Of a DNA stretch of 32,371 bases, positions 1 through 7,489 are shown in pieces. The notes under the pieces were generated by a model. It made no database searches. It saw nothing but the letters and a program-made list of their open reading frames with translations, and was not told the origin of the DNA. The DNA comes from an uncultured bacterium. Lineage in GTDB: Bacteria; Patescibacteriota; Patescibacteriia; Patescibacteriales; SZUA-104. The stretch lies in contig CAJVWV010000010.1 in the NCBI GenBank assembly GCA_913009695.1, positions 1-32,371 on the forward strand. The letters are read 5' to 3'. Numbering within the stretch: the first letter of the stretch is position 1; every line of letters begins with the position of its first letter. The translations under genes were made by a program, and so were the position numbers.

Positions 1-24
1 CCCTACACGACGCTCTTCCGATCT
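1..24 (+). other. Illumina TruSeq adapter remnant at contig end
   Basis: The first 24 bases equal the 3' end of the Illumina TruSeq read-1 adapter (ending GCTCTTCCGATCT). The pnp reading frame becomes recognisable at base 26. These bases are library artefact and not genome, so the contig should be trimmed and no biology read from its left edge. Confidence 0.97.
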
Positions 25-25
25 A

Positions 26-640
26 CTGGAAATCCTGAAAACAATGAATAAAACCATTGATGCGCCGCGCGCTGAATTATCCAAACATGCGCCGCGCATT
101 ATCAGTTTCAAAATTGATCCGGAAAAAATTAGAGATGTAATTGGTCCCGGTGGAAAAATTATCAATAAAATTATTGAAGAAACAGGTGTTTCAATTGATA
201 TAGAAGATGACGGCTCTGTGTTTATCTGCGGTACTGATCCGGAAAAAACACAACAAGCCGAAGATACTGTTAAAGATATTACACGCGTATTTGAAGCCGG
301 CGAAATCTTTACCGGTAAAGTTATGCGCATATTAGACTTCGGCGCTTTTGTAGAATTAACTCCCGGGAATGACGGCATGGTGCACGTAAGCCAGCTGGCT
401 CCGTATAGAATCGGAAGTCCTTCCGACTTTATAAGCGAAGGCGATATGGTGACCGTAAAAATTAAAGAAATTGACGAAAAAGGAAGAATCAACCTAACTA
501 TGCTTGGGCAGCCTGAAAACGAAAAACTTTGGAAAGATGAAAAAGGAAAATCAGAAGGAATGGGACGACCAAGCTTTAATAGGGGTGGATTCAATAACCG
601 CAACAGAAATGGCGGTGATAGAGGCGGAAGAAGATTCTAA
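26..640 (+). CDS. pnp: Polyribonucleotide nucleotidyltransferase, C-terminal part (5' truncated)
   Basis: PNPase degrades RNA 3'-5' by phosphorolysis in the cytoplasm. Only the last ~204 residues are present; the frame is open to base 26, where it runs into the adapter, and reads LEILKTMNKTIDAPR, which matches the end of the second RNase PH core. A KH domain follows with the GxxG loop in VIGPGGKIINKI, then an S1 domain (GEIFTGKVMRILDFGAFVEL, then HVSQL). The tail is rich in Gly, Arg and Asn (RGGFNNRNRNGGDRGG), a common disordered RNA-binding extension. The catalytic core is missing because of the contig edge, not because of gene decay. A strong hairpin terminator follows 20 bp after the stop. 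Confidence 0.95.
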   Translation: MEILKTMNKTIDAPRAELSKHAPRIISFKIDPEKIRDVIGPGGKIINKIIEETGVSIDIEDDGSVFICGTDPEKTQQAEDTVKDITRVFEAGEIFTGKVMRILDFGAFVELTPGNDGMVHVSQLAPYRIGSPSDFISEGDMVTVKIKEIDEKGRINLTMLGQPENEKLWKDEKGKSEGMGRPSFNRGGFNNRNRNGGDRGGRRF

Positions 641-660
641 ATTATTATAAATCAATATAA

Positions 661-697
661 AAAACACTCTCAAATATTTGAGAGTGTTTTTGTTTTT
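661..697 (+). terminator. Rho-independent terminator of pnp
   Basis: A perfect 24-bp palindrome (arms ACACTCTCAAAT / ATTTGAGAGTGT, 664-687) is followed by TTTTGTTTTT. It starts 20 bp after the pnp stop. Confidence 0.9.
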
Positions 698-704
698 ACA
701 GTCC

Positions 705-731
705 TTGACTTAATAATTATTATATGATAAT
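705..731 (+). promoter_or_regulatory. Possible promoter of the ClpP-like gene
   Basis: TTGACT (705-710) and GATAAT (726-731) are separated by 15 bp, a shorter than ideal spacer. It lies between the pnp terminator and the ClpP-like gene. Each box matches the sigma-70 consensus at five of six bases; the spacing makes this tentative. Confidence 0.45.
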
Positions 732-777
732 TTTTTATATCAGGTCTTTTAACCTATTAAATAATAAGGGGGTAATA

Positions 778-1311
778 ATGTTATATAAAACGAAAGGACG
801 CAATGTATTTCTGGGTGGCGAAATCAACGGAGAAAACGTTAAAGAGGCTATGGAAGAAATCACGGCCCTACACAAAAAAAGCAAAGATAAATGGATAACG
901 CTTTATCTTAACTCTGCTGGCGGCTTACCCATGGCTGGATTCGCGTTTTACGATTATATCACAACTGTTTTGAAACCAAGGTTACAAATAGTTCTTTTGG
1001 GCGACGCAAGTTCAATTGCGCTGATCGTCTTTCTCTCTGCTGAACCCAAGCATAGATATATGGGAAAACATTCCTATGCTTATCTGCATAATACTTCTCA
1101 TGTACACAGCGAAAAAGAAGAGGTACAAGTTAAAGAGGCGGAAACGGATGCTAAAAACCTAAAGAGAAGTAATGAGTGGTACAAAGAAATAGTGCTGGAT
1201 CGTACCGGCGGAAAACTGACAAAAAAAAGGCTGACAAGCTTAATGAACAACTACAAGTATCTTTATCCTGAAGAGGCGATTGAGCTGGGATTTGCTCACA
1301 AGATACTATAA
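778..1311 (+). CDS. Small ClpP-like (crotonase-fold) serine protease homologue
   Basis: 177 aa. ATG 778 is chosen because AAGGGGG ends five bases upstream; an earlier in-frame ATG at 724 has no ribosome site. The protein follows ClpP order: LYLNSAGGLPMAGFAFYDYI matches the ClpP INSPGG segment, LLGDASSIA matches the nucleophile loop (Ser79 in the catalytic place), AYLHNTS places His104 at the catalytic His, and PEEAIELGFAHKIL matches the C-terminal SAEEAVEYGL segment. In the stretch before PEEA, where ClpP carries its Asp, I see no acidic residue (TSLMNNYKYLY). It may therefore have an altered triad or be inactive. It stands alone, with its own terminator and no Clp ATPase nearby. Family assignment is good; activity and substrate are unknown. 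Confidence 0.75.
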   Translation: MLYKTKGRNVFLGGEINGENVKEAMEEITALHKKSKDKWITLYLNSAGGLPMAGFAFYDYITTVLKPRLQIVLLGDASSIALIVFLSAEPKHRYMGKHSYAYLHNTSHVHSEKEEVQVKEAETDAKNLKRSNEWYKEIVLDRTGGKLTKKRLTSLMNNYKYLYPEEAIELGFAHKIL

Positions 1312-1338
1312 CAAACCTCAAACATAAACAATCCAATG

Positions 1339-1367
1339 GGACGAGACACAATCTCGTCCTTTTTTTA
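1339..1367 (+). terminator. Rho-independent terminator after ClpP-like gene
   Basis: Stem GGACGAGA / TCTCGTCC with a 5-nt CACAA loop is followed by a long T run (1360-1366), 27 bp after the stop. Confidence 0.9.
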
Positions 1368-1371
1368 TTTC

Positions 1372-1400
1372 TTGACTTTTTTCCTAATTTAACCTAAGAT
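1372..1400 (+). promoter_or_regulatory. Sigma-70-type promoter of the 87-aa gene
   Basis: TTGACT (1372-1377), a 17-bp spacer and TAAGAT (1395-1400). It starts directly after the preceding terminator and faces the 87-aa gene, leaving a leader of about 70 nt. Confidence 0.75.
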
Positions 1401-1476
1401 TATTTAATTGTTGTACATTACAATTCCAGTTACTGGATTTATATAGTAAAAAATCTATTTAATTAAGGAGGTTATT

Positions 1477-1740
1477 ATGAAGGGCGTATTAATAGCACAT
1501 GTCGTAGAAAATGAAGTAGGTTTTTTCAGCTTGTTGGGCGGAGGAGAACTGCTAACCAAAAAAGATGCTTTGGAAATAGCAGAAGACGTAGTAAACGGTT
1601 ATGACGGCTCTCCCAAATTATTTGAACCAATCGATATATTCTTTGTGGAGGGCAAAAAGGTTCCAATCGAAATTAAAGATGGGCGGAAAACAGTCCACTT
1701 TAAAAGAAAAAAGAGAATCCCAAAAAAGAAAAAGAAGTAG
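1477..1740 (+). CDS. Hypothetical 87-aa protein with basic tail
   Basis: I do not recognise a family. ATG 1477 has a perfect AAGGAGG (1465-1471) five bases upstream, the best ribosome site in the left half of the window. The N-terminal half looks like a small folded domain (hydrophobic strands MKGVLIAHVV and VGFFSLLGGG, then a helix KKDALEIAEDVV). The C-terminus is a run of lysines and arginines ending RIPKKKKK, which could bind nucleic acid. It is a single-gene unit with its own promoter and terminator. The strong signals argue it is expressed; function unknown. Confidence 0.7.
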   Translation: MKGVLIAHVVENEVGFFSLLGGGELLTKKDALEIAEDVVNGYDGSPKLFEPIDIFFVEGKKVPIEIKDGRKTVHFKRKKRIPKKKKK

Positions 1741-1760
1741 AAAAACAACGAACCATTATT

Positions 1761-1794
1761 GGGCTGTAAGTCATTCGACTTGCAGCTCTTTTTT
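1761..1794 (+). terminator. Rho-independent terminator after 87-aa gene
   Basis: A 12-bp stem (GGGCTGTAAGTC / GACTTGCAGCTC, two wobble pairs) with an ATTC loop and six T, starting 20 bp after the stop. Confidence 0.88.
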
Positions 1795-1809
1795 ATTATA
1801 AACTCTATT

Positions 1810-1838
1810 TTGTGATTAATCCTCTGTTCTGTTATAAT
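1810..1838 (+). promoter_or_regulatory. Promoter of the galT-like gene
   Basis: TTGTGA (1810-1815), 17-bp spacer, perfect TATAAT (1833-1838). It lies between the previous terminator and the galT-like gene. Confidence 0.65.
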
Positions 1839-1870
1839 AAGTATAGCTAATTCATATTACATCACATACT

Positions 1871-1910
1871 TCACCCTCTCCTTATTTAAGGAGAGGGTCG
1901 GGGTGAGGTT
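1871..1910 (+). repeat. Dispersed GAGAGGG hairpin repeat, copy 1
   Basis: Arms CCCTCTCCTT (1874-1883) and AAGGAGAGGG (1888-1897), followed by TCGGGGTGAGGTT. A related element lies at 11711-11750. This copy sits in the galT-like leader; its tail GAGGT (1905-1909) is seven bases before the start codon and serves as the only visible ribosome site, so an inserted repeat seems to have supplied or replaced the native one. Confidence 0.75.
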
Positions 1911-1916
1911 AAATTT

Positions 1917-2840
1917 ATGCCAACAAACAAATCAGAAATTCGTAAAGCCTATTTATTAAATAAATACGTTATTATAACGCCGAGCCGCGCTAAGCGGCCA
2001 CGCGATATTAAAGAAGAAACCGTTATAAAAAGAGCGGGTAAGTGCTTTTTTTGTCCGGACAATATTGATAAAAAAAATGTGGTTGATGTTATTAACGGGG
2101 GCAAGAATTGGAGCGTTTTAAGTATAAAAAATATTTTTCCGGCTGTTACTCTAGACAATAAAAAAGCATACGGATCACAGGAAGTGATTATTGAAACGCC
2201 TGATCATGTTAAAGAATTAGCTGAACTGCCAATAAGCCATGTTGAAAAAGTTTTAGAAATGTATTCTAAGCGCACAAAAGCTTTAGAAAAAAATAAAAAA
2301 CTTAATTATATTTTATGTTTCAAAAACCAAGGCTCAAAGGCAGGAGCATCTATAGTACACGCCCATTCGCAGGTATTCGCTACCGAAGTGCTTCCGCCAG
2401 AAGTTGAAGAAGAACTAGCGCTTGAAAAAAAATATCAAAACAAACACAGATCTTGCGCCTATTGCGATATTGTAAAAAAAGAAATGAAATCAAAAAGGAA
2501 AATTTTTGAAGATAAACATGTGGCGGCTTTCGCTCCTTACGCGAGCGAATTTCATTATGAAGCATGGATTTTTACTAAACGCCATTTAGATAATATTTCA
2601 AAATTAAACAAAGAGGAGTTTAAATCTTTTGCCAGAGCGCTTAAAAAAATACTCTTAAAACTGCATAAATTAAATTTATCCTTTAATCTATTTATTCATC
2701 AAGTAGTATCAGACAAAAATCAGCATTTTTACATGAAAATCCAACCAAGAGACAGTATTTGGGCCGGAGTAGAACTCGGCTCAGGCCTTGTTATTAATTC
2801 TGTTTCACCAGAAACAGCCGCCCAATATTACAGACAATAA
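1917..2840 (+). CDS. galT: Galactose-1-phosphate uridylyltransferase-like protein (HIT superfamily)
   Basis: 307 aa. GalT-type enzymes move a nucleotidyl group between a UDP-sugar and a sugar phosphate through a covalent His intermediate. The core signature KNQGSKAGASIVHAHSQVF is present, with H148-A-H150-S-Q152 as the active-site HxHxQ. Two CxxC pairs (C43/C46 in CFFC and C180/C183 in CAYC) fit zinc binding. A second His-containing segment, KNQHFYMKIQPR, lies near the C-terminus as expected. The reaction class is well supported, but the sugar is not: GalT, ADP-glucose phosphorylase and related enzymes share these motifs. The next gene (penicillin-binding protein) starts 53 bp later, so the two may be co-transcribed. 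Confidence 0.8.
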   Translation: MPTNKSEIRKAYLLNKYVIITPSRAKRPRDIKEETVIKRAGKCFFCPDNIDKKNVVDVINGGKNWSVLSIKNIFPAVTLDNKKAYGSQEVIIETPDHVKELAELPISHVEKVLEMYSKRTKALEKNKKLNYILCFKNQGSKAGASIVHAHSQVFATEVLPPEVEEELALEKKYQNKHRSCAYCDIVKKEMKSKRKIFEDKHVAAFAPYASEFHYEAWIFTKRHLDNISKLNKEEFKSFARALKKILLKLHKLNLSFNLFIHQVVSDKNQHFYMKIQPRDSIWAGVELGSGLVINSVSPETAAQYYRQ

Positions 2841-2892
2841 AAGATTAAACATTTATTTAAAATTTAGAAATTAAAATTTAAAATTTTTTACA

Positions 2893-5820
2893 ATGCCCAT
2901 ACCTCAATTATCAAAAAAAACAAGAAGCGGCAGAAGCTGGCAGAAAAGCAAAAAAAAATACTATGTCACCAGAAACAGAGGCGGAAGCCCATACAAAAGA
3001 AAAAGGAAGCCTCTAATATATAAAAAGAAAAATTCCCGCAAGCTTCTTCCGGAAATATCAAAGAAAAAATTGGTTAGCGCGGCTTTAATTTTAATTCTTG
3101 TCGGCAGTATATTCGTACTGGCTGCTTTTGCCTGGCTTTCCAGGGGACTGCCCAGCCCTAACCAGCTAATGGAGAGGGAAGTGGCGCAAAGCACGCAAAT
3201 ATTAGACCGCACCGGCGAAAATATACTTTATGAAATTCACGGCGAGGAAAAAAGAACCTTGGTTGCTTTAAACGACATTCCGGACGACCTTAAATGGGCC
3301 ACTATTTCTATTGAAGACAAAAATTTTTATAAGCATGGGGGCTTTAGTATTTGGGCTATTTTTAGAACTGCTGTAACTAATGTTTTATTCGGGAAAAAAG
3401 CCGGCGGCTCTACTCTTACACAGCAATTTATTAAAAACTCCGTATTAACAAACGAAAAATCTTATGTAAGAAAAATCAAAGAATTGATATTAGCTTATCG
3501 AGTTGAAAAAAAGTTTTCTAAAGACGAAATTTTACAAATGTACTTTAATGAAATTCCTTACGGTTCTAACGCTTACGGCGTAGAAGCGGCCAGCAGAAAA
3601 TACTTTGGTAAAAGCGTAAAAGACATAAATATTGCCGAAGCGGCCGTTTTGGCGGCTCTACCGCAGGCGCCTAGCCGTTATTCACCGTATGGATCCAATG
3701 TAGACCTGCTATTAGAAAGAAAAGATTATATTTTAGACCTAATGGCAGAATATGGTTATATAGAAAAAGAAAAGGCTATGGTAGCTAAAAATCTTAAGAT
3801 AACCTTTAAAGAACAGACGGACAACATTACCGCTCCGCACTTTGTTATGTATATCAAAGAAATTCTATCGGAAAAATATGGAGAAAAAATGATAGAACAG
3901 GGGGGATTAAAAATTTATACTACTCTTGATTTATACAAACAAAAAATCGCCGAAGAAGTAATTGAAGAGTGGGCTCCAAAAAATGAAGAAAAATATGATG
4001 CCACCAACGCCTCATTAATATCTCTTGACCCTAAAACGGGCCAAATTTTAGCCATGGTAGGTTCGCGGGATTACTTTAACGACGATATTGACGGACAAGT
4101 AAATATTACAACCAGCCTGCGCCAGCCCGGCTCATCAATGAAGCCTATTATCTATGCTTCGGCCTTTTTAAAGGGATATACTCCTGATACGGTTCTTTAT
4201 GACGTTGTTACCAACTTTTCTAATAATCCGGACGAGCCATACGAGCCGCATAATTATGATGACAAAGAACATGGGCCAGTAACCATAAGAAAGGCTCTTG
4301 CCGGCTCCTTAAATATTCCAGCCGTTAAAACGATTTATTTAGCAGGGATTGATAACGTTTTAGATTTAGCTGAAGACATGGGCTATACGTCATTAACTGA
4401 CAGAGACCGTTTTGGCTTATCTTTGGTTCTGGGAGGTGGAGAAGTGCGGCTGCTTGAGCACGCTAACGCCTTTAGCGCTTTTGCTAGAGAGGGAAAAATA
4501 CATCCAATAACAAGCATACTAAAAATTGAAGATAAAAATGGAAAAATAATTGAAGAATATAAAGAAACAAAAGAAAAAAAAGTAATGGAACCCGAAATCG
4601 CCAGATTAATAAATAATATTTTATCCGACAATGGCGCCCGGACATACGCTTTTGGAGAAAACAACTGGCTTACGCTTGGTTCGCGGCCGGTCGCGGCTAA
4701 AACAGGCACAACCAACGATTACCGCGACGCATGGACAATCGGCTACACTCCCTCAATAATAACCGGAGTTTGGGTGGGCAATAACGACAACACGCCGATG
4801 AAACGTGGCGCTGCCGGCGGAGCAGTCGCCGCTCCAATCTGGAACGATTTTATGGACAGAGTACTTGGCGATACTCCGGTTGAACAATTTAAAGAGCCTG
4901 AAATTAAAAAAACCGGCAAACCGGTTCTTGATGGAAAAATCGAAGGAAATATAAAGGTAAAAATTGACCGAGCTAGCGGACTGTTGGCTACCGAATATAC
5001 GCCTGAAAATTATATAGAAGAAAAAACTTTTACCGAGGCTCATTCAATTCTTTATTATATTGATAAAGACGATCCGCTTGGCGACGCGCCAAAGAATCCG
5101 GAGAATGACCCGCAGTTTGAGCTCTGGGAAAGCCGTATTTTAGAATGGGCTGAAAAAAAAGGCCTTGCCACTTCTACGCCACCGACCGAATATGACAACC
5201 TGCATAAACCGGAAAATCGTCCAACTTTTACAATTGAATATCCAGCCAACAAGCAAATGATTATGGAACAAATTTTGCGGGCCGATATTAAAGCTTCGGC
5301 GCCTCGGGGCGTTGGAAAAGTCGAATACTATATAGATAACAGCTTAATATACACCAACCGATCCTATCCGTTTAATTTAGAAAAAAATATTTATTTTCTG
5401 TCTAATGGTTTTCATAATTTAAAAATTCGTGTTTGCGACGATATAGATAATTGCTCTGAAAAATCTTTAGAATTTAATTTAATCCTAGACGAAAGCCAGG
5501 GGGGCGGAGATATTGGAGTCTCATGGGTTGAGCCAAGTGAAGACATGGAATTAAACAGCGCCAATTTCCCGATTTCTTTAAAAATGAAAGTTATAAATCC
5601 CATGCAAGTATCAAAAATAAATTTTTACTATCAAGCGGAAAACGGCGACAAAACATTAATTAAATCGCATGCTCCGATTGACACTGAACTGACTGAAATA
5701 TTTTGGTCAAAGGTACCGGGAGACGGAATATATAAAATTTTCGGCGAAGCGCGCGGCTGGAATGGGCAACAAGAAAAAAGCAACGAAATAACAATTTTGG
5801 TTGCAAACGACGAAAAATAA
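2893..5820 (+). CDS. Bifunctional class A penicillin-binding protein (PBP1A type)
   Basis: 975 aa peptidoglycan synthase. A very basic cytoplasmic N-terminus (1-60) precedes one transmembrane helix (about 61-82). The glycosyltransferase 51 domain follows, with ISIEDKNFYKHGG (catalytic Glu at 141) and GGSTLTQQFIKN. The transpeptidase domain has all three motifs: S414-S-M-K417, S473-L-N475 and K604-T-G606. The roughly 300 residues after the transpeptidase look like one or two Ig-like beta domains (RVCDDIDNCSEKSLEF) that would extend outside the cell. No Shine-Dalgarno site precedes the ATG; the leader is almost pure A and T. A bidirectional terminator follows. Function is certain; the exact paralogue name is not. 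Confidence 0.95.
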   Translation: MPIPQLSKKTRSGRSWQKSKKKYYVTRNRGGSPYKRKRKPLIYKKKNSRKLLPEISKKKLVSAALILILVGSIFVLAAFAWLSRGLPSPNQLMEREVAQSTQILDRTGENILYEIHGEEKRTLVALNDIPDDLKWATISIEDKNFYKHGGFSIWAIFRTAVTNVLFGKKAGGSTLTQQFIKNSVLTNEKSYVRKIKELILAYRVEKKFSKDEILQMYFNEIPYGSNAYGVEAASRKYFGKSVKDINIAEAAVLAALPQAPSRYSPYGSNVDLLLERKDYILDLMAEYGYIEKEKAMVAKNLKITFKEQTDNITAPHFVMYIKEILSEKYGEKMIEQGGLKIYTTLDLYKQKIAEEVIEEWAPKNEEKYDATNASLISLDPKTGQILAMVGSRDYFNDDIDGQVNITTSLRQPGSSMKPIIYASAFLKGYTPDTVLYDVVTNFSNNPDEPYEPHNYDDKEHGPVTIRKALAGSLNIPAVKTIYLAGIDNVLDLAEDMGYTSLTDRDRFGLSLVLGGGEVRLLEHANAFSAFAREGKIHPITSILKIEDKNGKIIEEYKETKEKKVMEPEIARLINNILSDNGARTYAFGENNWLTLGSRPVAAKTGTTNDYRDAWTIGYTPSIITGVWVGNNDNTPMKRGAAGGAVAAPIWNDFMDRVLGDTPVEQFKEPEIKKTGKPVLDGKIEGNIKVKIDRASGLLATEYTPENYIEEKTFTEAHSILYYIDKDDPLGDAPKNPENDPQFELWESRILEWAEKKGLATSTPPTEYDNLHKPENRPTFTIEYPANKQMIMEQILRADIKASAPRGVGKVEYYIDNSLIYTNRSYPFNLEKNIYFLSNGFHNLKIRVCDDIDNCSEKSLEFNLILDESQGGGDIGVSWVEPSEDMELNSANFPISLKMKVINPMQVSKINFYYQAENGDKTLIKSHAPIDTELTEIFWSKVPGDGIYKIFGEARGWNGQQEKSNEITILVANDEK

Positions 5821-5841
5821 AAATTTTAAGATTCACAATAA

Positions 5842-5876
5842 AAAAGCGTTCCAATTATACTGGAACGCTTTTGGTT
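5842..5876. terminator. Bidirectional terminator between convergent genes
   Basis: A 12-bp perfect stem (AAAAGCGTTCCA 5842-5853 / TGGAACGCTTTT 5861-5872) with a 7-nt loop. The T/A tails allow use both by the penicillin-binding protein on plus and by the small Cys-rich gene on minus. Confidence 0.85.
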
Positions 5877-5907
5877 TTTACAGAATTTTAGTATACATTT
5901 TTGTGTC

Positions 5908-6105
5908 CTAAAAACAAGGCGCTGATTCTCTGTTTTTTTCTGCTGCTGCTCTCCCTCTGCTTTGCCAGCCCCTGTCAGGATTGACTACCTGATTCTGACA
6001 AATTGTGTTAGATGGCGGCAGACCATCACAACCCACACAATCTTCTCCACATAACATTATTCTTTTGCTCTTCGAAATAATAAACCCCAAAACATTTTTG
6101 TTCAT
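5908..6105 (-). CDS. Small Cys-containing peptide, 65 aa, unknown function
   Basis: No family recognised. The start is well supported: on the minus strand AAAGGAGGA ends six bases before ATG 6105. The N-terminus (NKNVLGFIISKSKRIML) is hydrophobic and basic. The centre holds CGEDCVGCDG, a Cx3Cx2C arrangement, plus another Cys at 36 and one near the end (APCF). It ends just before the bidirectional terminator. Such a set of cysteines could bind metal, form disulfides or be modified, but nothing nearby encodes a modifying enzyme, so I do not call it a RiPP precursor. A second Cys-rich ORF lies just upstream on the same strand. Confidence 0.6.
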   Translation of the reverse strand: MNKNVLGFIISKSKRIMLCGEDCVGCDGLPPSNTICQNQVVNPDRGWQSRGRAAAEKNRESAPCF

Positions 6106-6156
6106 GCCGTTCCTCCTTTTAGCTCTTGGCTATTTATGTGTTTATTGCGTTATTTA

Positions 6157-6277
6157 TTAAGCTGCCTTACAATAAGGACAATTTAAGTCCTCACATTCTT
6201 CGCCCTTGTTGCTGTCGTAACACCCCCCCCCATTTATTATTTTTTAGCTTGCACAGCTTTAAATCTGATGAATACAA
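6157..6277 (-). pseudogene. Cys-rich small ORF broken by a G9 run
   Basis: On the minus strand a TTG start at 6277 preceded by AAGGGGGGG reads YSSDLKLCKLKNNKWGG and then meets nine G (6223-6231). The other frame after the run reads CYDSNKGEECEDLNCPYCKAA and stops at 6157. If the run held eight G, one 39-codon Cys-rich peptide would result. It sits 51 bp upstream of the 65-aa Cys peptide with which it shares a GE(D/E)C...C flavour. It may be a sequencing error in a homopolymer, a phase-variable switch, or decay. No ATG is present, so this is tentative. Confidence 0.35.
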
Positions 6278-6325
6278 CGTGCCCCCCCTTCTTTGGCTTA
6301 ATTTAAATTTTTAAAAGAGCCAAAC

Positions 6326-6362
6326 AAAAAGAGCTTCGATTTTTCGTCGGAGCTCTTTTTTA
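6326..6362. terminator. Hairpin terminator, usable in both directions
   Basis: AAAAAGAGCT (6326-6335) and AGCTCTTTTT (6351-6360) form a 10-bp stem, extended by CGA pairs inside. Minus-strand use would end the TfoX-N transcript; the plus T run is longer. Confidence 0.75.
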
Positions 6363-6375
6363 TATAAGTATCTAA

Positions 6376-6480
6376 TTACACAATTAGTTTATCCAACAAA
6401 AACCTTGCACCTTGTCTAGGCACATAGAACACATCATCATACTCATTTTCATTATTTTCATTTGATATTTCATATAACAA
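6376..6480 (-). CDS. Possible 34-aa ORF downstream of the TfoX-N gene
   Basis: A minus-strand frame from TTG 6480 to TAA 6376 has a protein-like composition (YDDVFYVPRQGARFLLDKLIV at its end). It lies between the TfoX-N stop and the terminator. There is no ATG and no ribosome site, so it could be a fragment of a lost gene. Low confidence. Confidence 0.25.
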   Translation of the reverse strand: MLYEISNENNENEYDDVFYVPRQGARFLLDKLIV

Positions 6481-6506
6481 TAGTTTATATTAATATTAAA
6501 ACTTTG

Positions 6507-6815
6507 TCAAATAGTTGCTTTTTTGGTCCATTTTTTTAAATTTTCTGGGTCTTCAATAATTTCCGACGGAACTTCGTAATAATTTTTTAATTTCTGTTTT
6601 GGGCTGGGCTGAAACGGCTTTGAGCCGTGCTTTTTATAATTTTTTCTTGTTTCTGCGTTTGTTTTAAAATAAAGTTGATCGCCTGAGAGAATGGCAAAAA
6701 ATTTATTATTTAAATAAAAACCGTACCCACCGAACATCCGCCGAACGTTAAGTCCCTCTACTAAACGCATCTGGTCTAAAATATAATTTTTATAATCTTC
6801 GCTAGAATAAGACAT
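6507..6815 (-). CDS. TfoX N-terminal domain protein
   Basis: 102 aa. RMFGGYGFYLNNKFFAIL is the signature of the TfoX N-terminal domain, and the length fits stand-alone members of this family. In proteobacteria TfoX promotes competence gene expression, but single-domain versions in other bacteria have no proven role. No Shine-Dalgarno site precedes ATG 6815. The C-terminal segment (PSEIIEDPENLKKWTKKA) is typical of the family. Role in competence here is not supported by any neighbour. Confidence 0.85.
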   Translation of the reverse strand: MSYSSEDYKNYILDQMRLVEGLNVRRMFGGYGFYLNNKFFAILSGDQLYFKTNAETRKNYKKHGSKPFQPSPKQKLKNYYEVPSEIIEDPENLKKWTKKATI

Positions 6816-6852
6816 GCTTCTATTTTATTCTTATACTATTAAATTAGCAAAC

Positions 6853-6875
6853 AAAAAAAGCGCCTTAAATGGCGC
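6853..6875 (-). terminator. Terminator of the CcdA-like remnant
   Basis: Minus strand: GGCGC hairpin (stem 6860-6864 / 6871-6875, loop of six) followed by a run of seven T. It lies 26 bp after the stop of the CcdA-like remnant. Confidence 0.7.
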
Positions 6876-6901
6876 CCGTTTTATTATTGTATTATATGGA
6901 A

Positions 6902-7363
6902 CTATCCAAACATAAGCCAGCTAGGTTTAAAAATTAAAAATAATCCAACAAGAATCATAATTATTCCGCCTATTAAACTGGAATAACGAGAATATTTAGT
7001 TGAAAAAAATTTAGTCTGCATAGTAAGAAGCGCGAGAATAAAAACAACCATATCGTCAATCATAAAAAAGAAAATATACAAAAGTATATATGCATAGTGT
7101 TGCCGAACAGATAAGTCGGATAAGGCGAGTACCTGCGTAAATATAACGGGGAGACCAAGGCTACAAACCAACTCCACTAAGTTTACAGAAATAGCTAAGA
7201 GAATAACTCCGCCTAAAGCTAAAAGCATGCTCTCTTTTCTCACAATACCTTTTATCCTTTCAAAAATCTTTTTTCTTCCTTCGCTTTTTGTTACTTTACA
7301 AACCCCCTCTACGTTCTCTTTATATTCTTTAAGTTGAAATAGACCGGCAATAATACCCGCTAT
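6902..7363 (-). pseudogene. 5'-truncated CcdA/DsbD-like membrane thiol transporter
   Basis: The segment resembles the C-terminal half of CcdA-type proteins with a redoxin partner domain: LKEYKENVEG, then IFERIKGIVRKES, then AISVNLVELVCSLGLPVIFTQVL with the membrane-embedded Cys, followed by two further hydrophobic helices. Such proteins carry electrons across the membrane. Homologous sequence can be read upstream of GTG 7243 as far as codon 7363, where a TAA stops it, and there is no start codon between. The first membrane helices and the usual N-terminal CxxC part are absent. I therefore call it a remnant, although a short protein from GTG 7243 (113 aa) could still be made. Confidence 0.65.
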
Positions 7364-7429
7364 TTAATACGGCTCTCTGGCGCGATTTTAAGCAAAAAAT
7401 GTTTTTAAATATTTTTAACATACAAAACT

Positions 7430-7458
7430 ATTATAGCATTAATACTATTATTTGAAAA
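7430..7458 (-). promoter_or_regulatory. Possible promoter upstream of the CcdA-like remnant
   Basis: Minus strand: TTTTCA (7458-7453), 17-bp spacer, perfect TATAAT (7435-7430). It would transcribe the CcdA-like remnant. The -35 match is weak. Confidence 0.4.
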
Positions 7459-7461
7459 CAC

Positions 7462-7489
7462 AAAGCCCCCGCCAACTGGCGGGGGCTTT
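7462..7489. terminator. GC-rich hairpin, probable terminator
   Basis: AAAGCCCCCGCC / GGCGGGGGCTTT with an AACT loop, a perfect 12-bp stem. The T tracts are only three long on either side, so termination is likely but not certain. It could also be one of the inserted palindromes common in this genome. Confidence 0.6.

Noticed and set aside
5908-6105. RiPP precursor for the radical SAM enzyme
   Set aside because: The radical SAM gene is 19 kb away inside a cassette; no leader motif, transporter or shared regulation links them.
6126-6314. Plus-strand 62-codon ORF
   Set aside because: TTG start without ribosome site; it is the complement of the Cys-rich minus-strand frame and reads through the C9 run.
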